DNA of 38,940 nt. It comes from a bacterium (GTDB taxonomy: Bacteria; CLD3; SB21). The notes beneath the pieces are model-generated. The model did no database searches and was not told where the DNA came from. It saw only the letters and a program-made list of their open reading frames with translations. This document shows, piece by piece, positions 16,505 to 25,365 of this stretch. Location of the stretch: contig JAIBAF010000032.1 in NCBI GenBank assembly GCA_019695335.1, positions 1 to 38,940 of the forward strand, given 5' to 3'. Each line of letters opens with the position of its first letter. Position 1 is the stretch's first letter. A program made the translations under genes and the position numbers.

Positions 16505-17176
16505 TTATTTCTGCACAACCAAACCTTCGTTGGGTTTCCATTTGTCGTATTCCATGTACTTGGCTGTTCCTGCGGCAACATCTCTTCCAAGGAGTCGTTC
16601 GACAAGATGCAAAGCTCCGTCAATTCCGGCGGAAACGCCCGCAGTCGTTATGATCTGTCCGTTGTCAACATACCGGGTATTACGGTGCACGGTTGTTTTA
16701 GGAGCAGCTTTGATCAGGTTGTCAATTTGTCCGTACCAAGTTGTAGCTTCTTTGCCTTCCAGCAATCCTGCTTTATTCAGAATAAATGCGCCGGTGCAGA
16801 CAGACATTAGGAGGGCGGAATTTTTGGAAGCCTTTTGCAGCCACTGTATTACTTTTGGATTATCGCCTGATGGGCCGGAGTTGCCGCCAGGTAAAACAAT
16901 AATATCGGGTTGAGGGCAATTGTCGATGGTGTACTGGGGAACGACGGTGATAAACCGCTGACTTAAAATCGGATCGGTGGTTGCGGCTACAGTAAAGACA
17001 TTGAATGCAAAACCGCTGTCCGTCGATGCGGACGCAAATACTTCCGACGGTCCGCCGAAATCCAGAATTTCAACTCCCTGATAAATAAAAAATGCCACAT
17101 TCCGTTTTTTTACAGCCTGGCCTTGTAAGCAGCTTACAGTGAATGTCATTAAAAAAATATAAAAGAATGTTTTCAT
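16505..17176 (-). CDS. Exported DJ-1/PfpI-family protein (paralogue 2, short form)
   Basis: This 223-residue version contains only a signal peptide (to about residue 19, LQGQA) and the DJ-1/PfpI domain. FFIYQGVEILDFGGPSEVFA gives the conserved Asp, IVLPGGNSGPSG the glycine loop, and LMSVCTGAFILNKAGLL the nucleophile Cys elbow. TTAGVSAGIDGALHLVERLLG is typical of the isonitrile-hydratase/GlxA-like branch. AGAGGAA lies 5 bp before the start. The C-terminal extension present in its two paralogues at 12869 and 17192 is missing, so it is nearer the basic family length of about 200 residues. It is 15 bp downstream of the 17192 gene, in an operon with it and the cupin. The substrate is not identifiable. 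Confidence 0.88.
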   Translation of the reverse strand: MKTFFYIFLMTFTVSCLQGQAVKKRNVAFFIYQGVEILDFGGPSEVFASASTDSGFAFNVFTVAATTDPILSQRFITVVPQYTIDNCPQPDIIVLPGGNSGPSGDNPKVIQWLQKASKNSALLMSVCTGAFILNKAGLLEGKEATTWYGQIDNLIKAAPKTTVHRNTRYVDNGQIITTAGVSAGIDGALHLVERLLGRDVAAGTAKYMEYDKWKPNEGLVVQK

Positions 17177-17191
17177 TGGTTCCTCTTAAGA

Positions 17192-18220
17192 TTAATTCGA
17201 AATTTTATCGGTTTTGTTAATTTCAAACGCAATATTCAATTGATTCGTTCCGGTTGATTTGACTTCAACTGTCGCTCGCCAGTATACGCCGTTTTTATCG
17301 GCTAATTTCCATTCACTTTTGGAATTGGCATTGTCTTTTGACGTTACGAGATTCCACGATTGATCGGCGGCCCATTTTTTATTGATTTCATCCAGAACTT
17401 GTTTGGCGGGCTTGGTAGAAGGAATTAACCACACTTCATTCCATTGGCGCTTGTCACCATCGATTGTTACCAGACGGGCATTTGCTGAATAGAAAACTTC
17501 ATAGATTGCGCCCGGTAATTTTGTATCAGCCAGAGCGGCGCGCGCATAACCGGATTCCGGCTGCCAATTGTATTCGATGCCAAGAGCGACGCCCTGTGCT
17601 TCCGCTTTCCCTAAAATTTTTCCGATCAGATGCAGAGCTCCGTCCATGCCTGCAGATAAACCGGCCGTTGTTAAAATCTTTCCGTTATCGACGACGCGTT
17701 CATCCCAGACCGGAATAGTATTCGGTGAAAACGATTTCAGATCTTTAATGAAAAAAGAAGTCGTGGTTGAACGCAATCCTTCCAACAATCCCGCTTTAGC
17801 CAATAGAAAAGCTCCGTTGCATACGGACATCACGTATTGCGATTCTTTCGCTCGTTTTTTTATCCAATCAATGACCGTGATGTTTTCAAGCTGAGCGCCC
17901 ACACCTTCGCCTTGTGCACCCGGAGTAATATTGCCTCCACCCGGAATCACAAGGATATCCGGCTTAGGTTCATTTCCAAGAATGTAGGTCGGATTGACGC
18001 TCATTCCGAAAGCGGTTGTGATCGTACGTTTTTCGGCAACGGTATAAACATTAAATCTCGCGCCGCCGAGAAGTTCGTATGGTCCGGTATAGTCGATGAT
18101 TTGTACTCCGTCGAAGAGCAATATGGCCGCATTCAACGGTTGTTTAGTATTTGATTGGGCGTGTGTTTGAAAATTTAAAAGGAAGCTGAAAACACACGCT
18201 ATTCCTATCATTTTTAACAT
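17192..18220 (-). CDS. Exported DJ-1/PfpI-family protein with C-terminal extension (paralogue 3)
   Basis: The 342-residue protein has a signal peptide (to about residue 21), then a DJ-1/PfpI domain with LLFDGVQIIDYTGPYELLG, ILVIPGGG and the Cys elbow VMSVCNGAFLLAKAGLL, then a 130-residue extension with SGYARAALADTKL and a final beta-rich part. It resembles the protein at 12869 along its whole length, and that at 16505 only in the DJ-1 part. A good AGGAGT ribosome site lies about 8 bp before the ATG. It is probably the first gene of the operon running 18220 to 12869. Between its start and the CNGKC gene there is an ATCACTCAAAA sequence also found at 31923. It is probably a periplasmic hydratase or glyoxalase-like enzyme. 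Confidence 0.88.
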   Translation of the reverse strand: MLKMIGIACVFSFLLNFQTHAQSNTKQPLNAAILLFDGVQIIDYTGPYELLGGARFNVYTVAEKRTITTAFGMSVNPTYILGNEPKPDILVIPGGGNITPGAQGEGVGAQLENITVIDWIKKRAKESQYVMSVCNGAFLLAKAGLLEGLRSTTTSFFIKDLKSFSPNTIPVWDERVVDNGKILTTAGLSAGMDGALHLIGKILGKAEAQGVALGIEYNWQPESGYARAALADTKLPGAIYEVFYSANARLVTIDGDKRQWNEVWLIPSTKPAKQVLDEINKKWAADQSWNLVTSKDNANSKSEWKLADKNGVYWRATVEVKSTGTNQLNIAFEINKTDKISN

Positions 18221-18274
18221 AAATAACTCCTATGCTTTTATGATCACTCAAAAAGAATGCTATGGTCGTTCTTT

Positions 18275-18634
18275 TCAAACGTTAGGCGGATGAAAAAAAG
18301 AACGGTATAGAGGTGATATGAAAAAAATACGACGATCATCCTGAAATTCTGTCGTCGAAGAAAACGAATGCATGAATGACATTATTGCAGGGCACACGGC
18401 CCAAAACGATTCCGTTTTTTTTACCGTTGGAGTTTCTTCGCGTTTTTGTTCCTTATCCAGCTTTTTAAGCAACTGACATTTTCCATTACATTTTTTTTCA
18501 GGCTTGGAGCGATTCTCACAAAGATTAGCCGCGATATATTGCCGATTGACTTCAAAACAAACGACAATGCATAGTTTGTTTAACGCCTGAAAACTGATAG
18601 TCATCAGCAGAATTATGTTAATGATAGTTTTCAT
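18275..18634 (-). CDS. Small CNGKC-motif membrane or exported protein
   Basis: ATG at 18634 is chosen because the preceding 24 codons run into the next gene and the hydrophobic segment NIILLMTISFQALNKL then follows directly as a signal or anchor. The remaining part shows EVNRQYIAANLCENRSKPEKKCNGKCQLLKKL. This is a hallmark seen in short FCB proteins encoded near transport or redox genes, and its two cysteines (CNGKC) may bind metal. The rest of the 119 residues is polar, then ends in FFISPLYRSFFHPPNV. It follows the Ig-like gene by 61 bp on the same strand and may end that operon. The function is not established; metal binding is a guess. Confidence 0.7.
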   Translation of the reverse strand: MKTIINIILLMTISFQALNKLCIVVCFEVNRQYIAANLCENRSKPEKKCNGKCQLLKKLDKEQKREETPTVKKTESFWAVCPAIMSFMHSFSSTTEFQDDRRIFFISPLYRSFFHPPNV

Positions 18635-18695
18635 TAAGACTATACACTTGTCAGAGTTTAAACGTTTTGCTGAAATCGTAAGATTCTTAAAAGGC

Positions 18696-19871
18696 TTATT
18701 GAGCAATAAACGTCAACACTACTTCTTTTTCGTCTCTTTTTTGATAAAGCAGATTATTAAGGTCTACATCAAACAATTGCATAATGTCATTTCCGGCCAG
18801 GTCTTCTAGTCGGGTATCAATTTTTAATTGGTAGTTTCCATATTGCCAGGGTTTCAAAGGCGTGTAAATCCAGCGTTGCTCGTGATCATCGACCTGGATG
18901 CTGCCTTCTACTTCTTTGCCAGCGTTATCATAGATTGTGAGCAATCGATTTAGTAAGGCTTCATCCATCGGTTCATTAAATTTCAATACGAGTGGCTGTG
19001 ACGTTTCTGCGTTGGGAATGGTCAGAGTCCATTTTTTTTCATCCGGTGATACGCGGTCTGCAGGTCCGATAATGAAATTTTTTTCAAACGATGTCGTCAG
19101 AGAATTACCATAAACGTCTTTCCAATCTTTATCAATTTCTAACCGGTATTGATATCCTTCTTTCAACGGCAACCCAAGTTGAAGATTGGGTGCAAGATCC
19201 CGCTTGATTCTTCCCGGGTCAAAAAACAAAGTCAATCGTTTCTGTTCGTGATCCCAGAGTTCTGTCGGTGCGGCGAGAAAAGCATCTTCTTCGTAGATCC
19301 CCGTCGATACATTGAATAAACGGATGTGATCATAAGCTTGTCCGCGACGCATGGGTTCGGAAAAGTAAATGTAGACTTTGAGTAAATTCATCGGAAGAAT
19401 ATCGGAGGTCGGAAAAATTTTTTCAACTTTTGCGTTTGATTGCTTTTTTTCTCCGGCCATTTGAAATGTATAAGTTATTTTAGTCGCACGATTTTCGACC
19501 GGTTCATGGATCAGTGCGTACAGTTTTCCCACATCCACAAAAGCAGTGTAGCCGATGCCCGCAGTAAAACCAAATTTGGGTTTGAATCGGATTACGTCAT
19601 GTTCAATGGTATATTCTCCTAAAATTGAAGGATCGTTTTCAGAATAGGGCAACTCATTGCCGATATAGATATCCCAAAAAAGCTGCCATTGTCCGGTATT
19701 CAACGAACATTTTTCAATTTTCTCCAAAATCGTCAGATCGATTCCGAAAATTTCAAGAGATCCGTAATGAGGGCTGGCCTTATCATCGTTGATGGCTATA
19801 TGTATAGGCTCCGAAAATGCCGATAACGAGAAGACGCAAACCGTGATCATGCAACAAAATAAATTTTTCAT
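18696..19871 (-). CDS. Exported protein with Ig-like (SbsA-type) domains
   Basis: The first in-frame ATG (19871) follows a TTG; I use the ATG. A signal peptide (to about residue 21, FSEPI) precedes about 370 residues of beta-rich sequence. At least two stretches match the bacterial Ig-like SbsA pattern: VEKIFPTSDILPMNLLKVYIYFSEPM (about residues 150-175), and LVLKFNEPMDEALLN followed by the GNYQLKIDTRLEDLAGN ending (about 295-370). The terms FSEPM, FNEPMD and LEDLAGN are diagnostic of that domain. It probably forms an extended periplasmic or surface rod. It lies 19 bp downstream of the propeller gene at 19891 and looks cotranscribed. No enzyme motif is seen. Confidence 0.82.
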   Translation of the reverse strand: MKNLFCCMITVCVFSLSAFSEPIHIAINDDKASPHYGSLEIFGIDLTILEKIEKCSLNTGQWQLFWDIYIGNELPYSENDPSILGEYTIEHDVIRFKPKFGFTAGIGYTAFVDVGKLYALIHEPVENRATKITYTFQMAGEKKQSNAKVEKIFPTSDILPMNLLKVYIYFSEPMRRGQAYDHIRLFNVSTGIYEEDAFLAAPTELWDHEQKRLTLFFDPGRIKRDLAPNLQLGLPLKEGYQYRLEIDKDWKDVYGNSLTTSFEKNFIIGPADRVSPDEKKWTLTIPNAETSQPLVLKFNEPMDEALLNRLLTIYDNAGKEVEGSIQVDDHEQRWIYTPLKPWQYGNYQLKIDTRLEDLAGNDIMQLFDVDLNNLLYQKRDEKEVVLTFIAQ

Positions 19872-19890
19872 CAAACGTCTTTGATCGTAA

Positions 19891-21099
19891 TCACTTGACT
19901 ACTTTTTTTGAATTATCATAGAAATAAGGTTTTTTTCTGGCTCTGAAATCCAATAATCCTGTAAAAAAATCTCGCTGAAGTATTGCGATATAGGTATCGT
20001 CTATTTTGTCCAATTGGAGAACATCGACCAACGACATGTCGACATATTTCAATCCTGCAGAAAAATAAAGCCCGTTCCGGCCGATATCTTTTTGCCATTG
20101 CGGCAGGGTTTCAAATTCTTTTTCTCTTGAATCGGCCGTCAATTCCCGGGCTTCAATAATTTGATCGCAATCGACAACCATCATATTGCGATGGTAATTG
20201 GATATGAGAACAAATTTTTTGCCGTTATTTTCGAAAGAGATCATATCAATCGGTGCATTACCGGCGCCAAGATCAGCGATGGCCTTTCCACGGATTTTGC
20301 CTCCGGTTAATTTATCAACCGGAAAAAGAGCAATGGGTGTGCAGCCGTACCCCGCCATGAGGTTCAATTGGCCATTGATCATAATCGGCATCATCGACGT
20401 AATCGGCGCACGTGTTTCAAATTTGTGATGCGATGCATGATAGACTTCGAGCCCTGTGGCCGTAGCCGTTTTTTCTTTGAACGGAAATGTAACTTTGCGC
20501 AGCGTCGAAGAAAATTCTTCATTGGATAATCCCGAAAAATAAATGTTGCCGTCGTAATAGACGATGTCAGTAATCGTACTTTCATGACGTGCGTTATCTT
20601 TGGGAAGGGCATTTGTAATGGGAAGTTTAAAATAAGAAATATTGGCTAACGCAACTTCCGTTAGTTTTCCCTCGCGATCCATTTTGATCAGCAGAGGCAT
20701 GCGTTTGTCATTCTGAGTTACGCTTAATGAGAGGTAAACATTTTTAGAGAGTGGGTTGACGGCCATATCGTTGATCGTGATGTCGTCGCGGGTTTTTCCA
20801 ACCAATGCAGCCAGTTTCTTATCGATACTCAGTACGTCAAAATATTCATAATTGTTTGCCGTCTGCGTATCTTTCGTGTCAATTGCAAAAAGCGCATCGC
20901 CGTCGGCATCGCCAAAGAATAAAATGCCTTGAGGCCCGAAGGCGAGTTCACCAATTGACAACACTTCCGGCGAACCGGCTGTAAAATTAGCGGTGATATT
21001 TAAGACATTGTCAGGATGATCATCGGAACCGAACACGACTGAAAAGCCCATCACCAGGCATACACACATGTGAATGAACGAGTGATTGATTTTTTTCAT
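19891..21099 (-). CDS. Exported beta-propeller-like protein of unknown function
   Basis: The 402-residue product starts with a signal peptide (to about residue 23, FGSDD) and a GGAG site 8 bp upstream. The mature sequence has strand-turn repeats reminiscent of NHL or lactonase propellers: LSIGELAFGPQGILFFGDADGDALFAID, NPLSKNVYLSLSV, DIVYYDGNIYFSGLSNEEF, QLNLMAGYGCTPIALFPV and KFVLISNYHRNMMVVD. I do not recognise a named family. Two Cys and several His are present but no clear metal or catalytic motif. It lies in the same-strand run M28 - MBL - this gene - Ig-like gene, with short gaps of 19-33 bp, so it is probably part of that operon. It may bind a small ligand or another periplasmic protein. 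Confidence 0.75.
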   Translation of the reverse strand: MKKINHSFIHMCVCLVMGFSVVFGSDDHPDNVLNITANFTAGSPEVLSIGELAFGPQGILFFGDADGDALFAIDTKDTQTANNYEYFDVLSIDKKLAALVGKTRDDITINDMAVNPLSKNVYLSLSVTQNDKRMPLLIKMDREGKLTEVALANISYFKLPITNALPKDNARHESTITDIVYYDGNIYFSGLSNEEFSSTLRKVTFPFKEKTATATGLEVYHASHHKFETRAPITSMMPIMINGQLNLMAGYGCTPIALFPVDKLTGGKIRGKAIADLGAGNAPIDMISFENNGKKFVLISNYHRNMMVVDCDQIIEARELTADSREKEFETLPQWQKDIGRNGLYFSAGLKYVDMSLVDVLQLDKIDDTYIAILQRDFFTGLLDFRARKKPYFYDNSKKVVK

Positions 21100-21124
21100 G
21101 ATCGCATCTCCATATTATATGACA

Positions 21125-22183
21125 TTATCTTAATGCTGCTTCTTTAAAAACAAGCTTGATCAAAAGAGCCGACGCCTGATCGAACCGGTCACCCAAAGTT
21201 TGGTCGTTACCGGCAAAGTCATCGCGAAATTCTGATAAATCGACGTGACCTTTGACTTCCTCAAACGAACGAAACTCCGCCGGTCCGACAATTTTTAAGC
21301 GCTCATTCATTTGGGTGACAGCGCTTTTCATCCAATTCGTCACCAATGTCAGATATTTTTTATCACGAAAAACTTCGCCGTGTCCCGGAACAATCGTTTC
21401 CGGATTTAAATCGGCGATACGGTCTAACGTTTTTATCCATTCACTCGGATAACCGTCATACGTGTACGGCATTGGATGAACCAATAAATCACCCGTCATA
21501 ACGATTTTTTCTTTTGGAAGATATACAATGGCATCGCCGGTTGTATTGCCTCTCCCGAAGTATCGGACATAAATTTCTCGACCTCCAATGTCAAAATTCA
21601 TATCTTGCGTGAAAGTGATGCTGGGCGACTGGTAAGTCAGGGGTTTCCATTCATTGACCACGATTTCACGCTGAGCGATCGATTGTTCGATTTCCGTTTG
21701 CTCATCTTTGTTCAAAGTCTTGCCGGTTTCATTTTTTCCCGATTGAAGCTGGACTTTGGATTTATTGATTCCGTCCACAAGCCGGGCTAATGCAGTACCG
21801 ACATACAGATCCATGTCCGCTTTGGTTTCTTCGTGTGCTATAATTCCGACACCCGGAAATGAATCGGCATATACAGCGTTATTGAAACAATGATCGTGAT
21901 GCCAATGAGTATTCAGTACATACCGAACGGGTTTATTGGTCCAGGTTCGTATTTGCCGGATGTCTTCGCGCGCCGTCGATGCCCAATACCCGGGATCGAC
22001 GACAAACACTTCACGGTTGCCGATGATCACAGTGGTATTTCCTTGCGGAAATCCATTCGGAGCAGGCTGATGCCGGATAACGTATACATTGTCAGCAATC
22101 TTAATTGAAGTAGATTGTGCCTGTATATTCCACGACAAAAAGCATAGCAAACATAAAAACAAGCAAACCGAACGGCTCATCAT
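21125..22183 (-). CDS. Exported metallo-beta-lactamase-fold hydrolase (paralogue 1)
   Basis: This 352-residue protein has a signal peptide (to about residue 23, IQAQS). The MBL core has FPQGNTTVIIGNREVFVVDPGYWAS, the metal motif THWHHDHCF (about residues 93-101), and IIAHEE. A Gly-Asn-Thr-Thr-Gly-Asp-Ala loop, MTGDLLVHP and IVPGHGEVF supply the remaining Asp and His ligands. It belongs to the large NDM/L1-like group of secreted hydrolases; activity on beta-lactams cannot be assumed, since the lid differs and several lineages act on lactones or nucleotides. It is paralogous to the protein at 24154 but lacks that protein's N-terminal Cys-rich module. It sits between the M28 and propeller genes of one transcription unit. 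Confidence 0.9.
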   Translation of the reverse strand: MMSRSVCLFLCLLCFLSWNIQAQSTSIKIADNVYVIRHQPAPNGFPQGNTTVIIGNREVFVVDPGYWASTAREDIRQIRTWTNKPVRYVLNTHWHHDHCFNNAVYADSFPGVGIIAHEETKADMDLYVGTALARLVDGINKSKVQLQSGKNETGKTLNKDEQTEIEQSIAQREIVVNEWKPLTYQSPSITFTQDMNFDIGGREIYVRYFGRGNTTGDAIVYLPKEKIVMTGDLLVHPMPYTYDGYPSEWIKTLDRIADLNPETIVPGHGEVFRDKKYLTLVTNWMKSAVTQMNERLKIVGPAEFRSFEEVKGHVDLSEFRDDFAGNDQTLGDRFDQASALLIKLVFKEAALR

Positions 22184-22216
22184 TTTTTCTTTCGTGGTTA
22201 ATTGGTGATTAATAGT

Positions 22217-24007
22217 TTATTGTAACACGTTGGGTGCGAGCGCCATCTGGCAAACCGGGCAAACACCCGGTTTATCAAAATGAATATTATCACAGGGTAG
22301 ATTACATGGCGGGCAAATATACCCGTTGATTTTGAATTTCGTTCGGTCTGGCAAATTCAAATTTGGTTTATTTGCAATGGTCCATGTGGTCGCAAATACT
22401 AACCGCGTCACACGTGCCAGGTGTTCATAATCAATGGTCTGAGGTTCGTCGGTTACTTTGTGGTAATGCTCGGTCAATCCTGTTGAATAATACAAATACG
22501 GGATCATCTGGACTGCGAAATTAATATGATCCGATGGAAACGCATTCGGTGTAATTTCCAGTCCGTCATTGATCAGTTTGTTTGCAGTTGAATTGATGTC
22601 AACCAATGATTTGGATAAAACCGGCGAACTGACGAGATAGATGTAGTTTTTACTTTTTGTCGGATGTTTGAGATCGATACCGCCGACACCGTCCATATTG
22701 ATATTAACCACTGTGCGTTCCAGAGGAATGACCGGCTGATCAACCGTGTAAAAACGTGAACCTAAAATTCCTTTTTCTTCTGCGGAAGTGTTTAAAAATA
22801 GAATAGAACGTTTCGGCCCTTGTCCGGCATTTTTGGCATTCATAAAAGCCTGTGCAATAGTCAGCACGGCGGCCGTGCCGGAACCGTCATCGGCGGCGCC
22901 GTTAAAAATCTGATCTTTTTGCTGCTGATCGTGACCGAGGTGATCATCATTTTTCCCAAGATGATCGTAATGTGCTGACACGACAATAACTTCGTTCTTC
23001 AGAATCGGATCGGAGCCTTCGATATAACCTAAAACGTTTTCCGTTGGTAAAGCATCGAAATGCTCGCCCTTTGCCACGACCTCAACGTCTTTGACATTCA
23101 TGACAACCGGTTTCAGATTTTTATTGATCGCTTGTTGAAGGGAAGCGGACGTATAACCGGTATTTTTCAAAATAGCATCGGCGAATTGTGACGATACCAC
23201 GTAAGTAGGCGGTAAGAAAGCGCTCGAATTGTCCGACTTCAATGTGACGCCGCCGATACGATCAAATTGCGGCAGCGTTTGCGCCGCCAATTGGCGGATG
23301 CTCAGCTTCTGGCGCGGGCTAAGATCGCCGATGACGAGAACTCCTGCCGGTTGACCCGCTTGAATGATGGAGGTTATTTTCGTAAGAAACAGTTTTGACC
23401 ATGCGGAAACTTTTTTATTGGCTGTCGGCAGAAGACTGGTAGAATCGTTCAACAGCGGTTCGTCGGCGAAGATCAGCACCCATTTGCCGGTAATGGAAAT
23501 TTTTTGCGAGCTCAGCGCTTTAAAGTCGTTGTATTTCAATGAATCGGCAGCTATACCGTATCCGGCAAATACGATACCCGCCTGCACGTCTTTCGGTTCA
23601 CCGGAAGCAAAATAGGCCAGATCGTCCTGATGCTCGAGTGAAAAAGAACTGGTGATCACGGCTGCATTGTTAACGCGTACTTCAATCGTGCTGTTAGGTT
23701 TTGCGCGTTTGTAAACCGAAAACGGCTGGAAGTAAATATCCGGGGCGAAAGGATCGGTCGTTTTGACCGTGCCCATCGGCTTGACTCCCATCATGCGATA
23801 TTGATTGGCGATATAGTTGGCGGTAATTTTCTGGCCACGCGTTGATGTTTCGCGCCCTTCCGTCAGATCGGAAGCAATGAAATACAAATGTCCGGCGAGA
23901 CGGTCCGCCGTAATCGTTGGAAAATAATTAAAAAAAGATGTATCGGTTTTTTCCTGCGCGGTGAGTGATAAAGTCATGCACACTACCAAGAGTGAGAGCG
24001 ATTTCAT
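22217..24007 (-). CDS. M28-family zinc aminopeptidase with C-terminal Cys-rich module
   Basis: The exported 596-residue peptidase has a signal peptide (to about residue 17) and an N-terminal cap with a PA-like insert. Its co-catalytic zinc centre is visible as HYDHLG (His), FNGAADDGSGTA (bridging Asp), SAEEKGILGS (catalytic Glu and Glu ligand), NINMDGVGG (Asp) and TEHYHKVTDEP (His). After the catalytic domain a short extra piece (residues about 563-596) shows CPPC-x3-C and GVCPVCQMALAP, a zinc-ribbon-like heavy-metal module. The same module type, but N-terminal, occurs in the MBL protein at 24154. The gene begins its transcription unit, with a shared 15-bp motif 68 bp upstream and CGAGGAT as ribosome site. 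It should trim peptides in the periplasm; the extra module's role is unknown. Confidence 0.92.
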   Translation of the reverse strand: MKSLSLLVVCMTLSLTAQEKTDTSFFNYFPTITADRLAGHLYFIASDLTEGRETSTRGQKITANYIANQYRMMGVKPMGTVKTTDPFAPDIYFQPFSVYKRAKPNSTIEVRVNNAAVITSSFSLEHQDDLAYFASGEPKDVQAGIVFAGYGIAADSLKYNDFKALSSQKISITGKWVLIFADEPLLNDSTSLLPTANKKVSAWSKLFLTKITSIIQAGQPAGVLVIGDLSPRQKLSIRQLAAQTLPQFDRIGGVTLKSDNSSAFLPPTYVVSSQFADAILKNTGYTSASLQQAINKNLKPVVMNVKDVEVVAKGEHFDALPTENVLGYIEGSDPILKNEVIVVSAHYDHLGKNDDHLGHDQQQKDQIFNGAADDGSGTAAVLTIAQAFMNAKNAGQGPKRSILFLNTSAEEKGILGSRFYTVDQPVIPLERTVVNINMDGVGGIDLKHPTKSKNYIYLVSSPVLSKSLVDINSTANKLINDGLEITPNAFPSDHINFAVQMIPYLYYSTGLTEHYHKVTDEPQTIDYEHLARVTRLVFATTWTIANKPNLNLPDRTKFKINGYICPPCNLPCDNIHFDKPGVCPVCQMALAPNVLQ

Positions 24008-24075
24008 ACGTATCCTCGATTTATGTTTTTCAAGAAATTAGGTTCCAAATACAATAATTAAATCAAAGATAAAGG

Positions 24076-24090
24076 TCTTGAACGATATTG
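24076..24090 (-). promoter_or_regulatory. Shared 15-bp motif, copy A (before M28 unit)
   Basis: The plus strand reads TCTTGAACGATATTG, so the coding strand reads CAATATCGTTCAAGA. It lies 68 bp before the M28 start. The identical 15 bases occur at 28053-28067 and a one-mismatch form at 26641-26655, all at similar distances from a minus-strand start. Downstream on the minus strand a TATCTTTG, resembling the FCB -7 box TAnnTTTG, follows after 5 bp. It probably binds an activator. Confidence 0.65.
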
Positions 24091-24153
24091 CTCTTTTAAT
24101 ATGTGAGTTTTTCACGGCAGCTATGATGAATTTTCATTCAGGGATTTGGTCGT

Positions 24154-25341
24154 TTAGCGCAATTTGACTTCGTAAAACGCATCCCGAATTAAGCAACCCT
24201 GAACAGTGCGATCAAAAAAATCGCCAAGATATTTATCATCGCCTGCAAACTCCTTCCGTATGGCCGCCAGATCCATGGTTTTTTGCACATCTTCAAGTTG
24301 AGCGCCATTACCCAGTTTGTAAAATACGCGGCGGACTTCGGAAACAGTCGTGGTCAATAAACGAACAATCTGGTTCAGGTAAGACATATCATTTAAAATT
24401 TCCCCATGCCCCGGAACAATCTGTACCGGACCAAGCGCGGCCATGCGCTGAAGCGTTCCATTCCATTCCGATGGATAGCCGCTGCATAAATACGGCGTCG
24501 GATAAACCAGAATATCACCCGTGATAAGAATTTTTTCTTTCGGAAGAAAAATGACCGCGTCACCGGCGGTATTGCCGAGTCCCATGTGTTTAATTTGGAC
24601 TTCACGGTTACCGAGATTAATATTTAATTCCGTTTCGAAAGAAAGATTCGGAAGCCGGTCGGTGAAATTGACAAATTCAGCGACAACTTTCTCACGGGCA
24701 GCGATATCGTTTTTAATCGCTTTAATTGCATCTTCTTTAAGAGGATTTCCATTCTCATCTTTTCCCGATTCGACTTTTTGTTTGAGTTTTTTCAAATCGT
24801 TCGGATACCGGATCAGCCACTCTTTATTGAAGCCTTCCATTTCTTCCAGCGTCACTTTGTGAGCGATGATACCGATGGATGGAAACGCCGCGGCGTACGT
24901 ACTGTTACCCCATGTGTGATCGTAATGCCAATGCGTATTAACAAGATAGCGTACCGGCTTGTCCGTCCACGTTTTTATTTTTGCAATGTCTTCGCGTGCG
25001 GTGGACGGTAAAAAACAGGCATCGACTACCAACACTTCGCGTTCGCCGACGATAACCGTGGTGTTGCCTTGAGGAAATCCCGTGGCCGCGGCATTGTGGT
25101 GAATGACGTAAACGCCGTCGGCAATTTTCTTCGGTTCAAGCGGCGGAGCTATGCCGGTTTCTTTGTCGACAACGTACATACCGCACGACGGACACATCCC
25201 CTGTTTAGTAAAAATTTCACCGTCGCGGATGCAACCGCACGGAATACAAACATACGTGCGAGCCGTTTCCTGTTTTTGAGACCACCCTGAACATGTACAT
25301 CCCAAAAGTATGACGAGAAGTGAACAGATAAATCGTTTCAT
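24154..25341 (-). CDS. Exported metallo-beta-lactamase-fold hydrolase with N-terminal Cys-rich module (paralogue 2)
   Basis: The 395-residue protein has a signal peptide (to about residue 21, with a possible lipobox Cys at 15 or 17). A Cys-rich module at residues 30-58 follows, with VCIPCGC and MCPSCGM (Cys32, 35, 37, 50 and 53). Then comes an MBL-fold domain with FPQGNTTVIVGEREVLVVD, THWHYDHTWGN (metal-binding HxHxD), IIAHK, a GNTAGDAVIFLP loop, ITGDILVYP and IVPGHGEIL. It shares most of its core with the protein at 21125. The module is like the heavy-metal-binding YHS-type zinc ribbon and is seen again at the C-terminus of the M28 peptidase. It is cotranscribed with the propeller gene at 25366 (24-bp gap), under motif copy B. 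Confidence 0.9.
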   Translation of the reverse strand: MKRFICSLLVILLGCTCSGWSQKQETARTYVCIPCGCIRDGEIFTKQGMCPSCGMYVVDKETGIAPPLEPKKIADGVYVIHHNAAATGFPQGNTTVIVGEREVLVVDACFLPSTAREDIAKIKTWTDKPVRYLVNTHWHYDHTWGNSTYAAAFPSIGIIAHKVTLEEMEGFNKEWLIRYPNDLKKLKQKVESGKDENGNPLKEDAIKAIKNDIAAREKVVAEFVNFTDRLPNLSFETELNINLGNREVQIKHMGLGNTAGDAVIFLPKEKILITGDILVYPTPYLCSGYPSEWNGTLQRMAALGPVQIVPGHGEILNDMSYLNQIVRLLTTTVSEVRRVFYKLGNGAQLEDVQKTMDLAAIRKEFAGDDKYLGDFFDRTVQGCLIRDAFYEVKLR

Positions 25342-25365
25342 TTTGTTTTCCGATAAAGTGAATGA

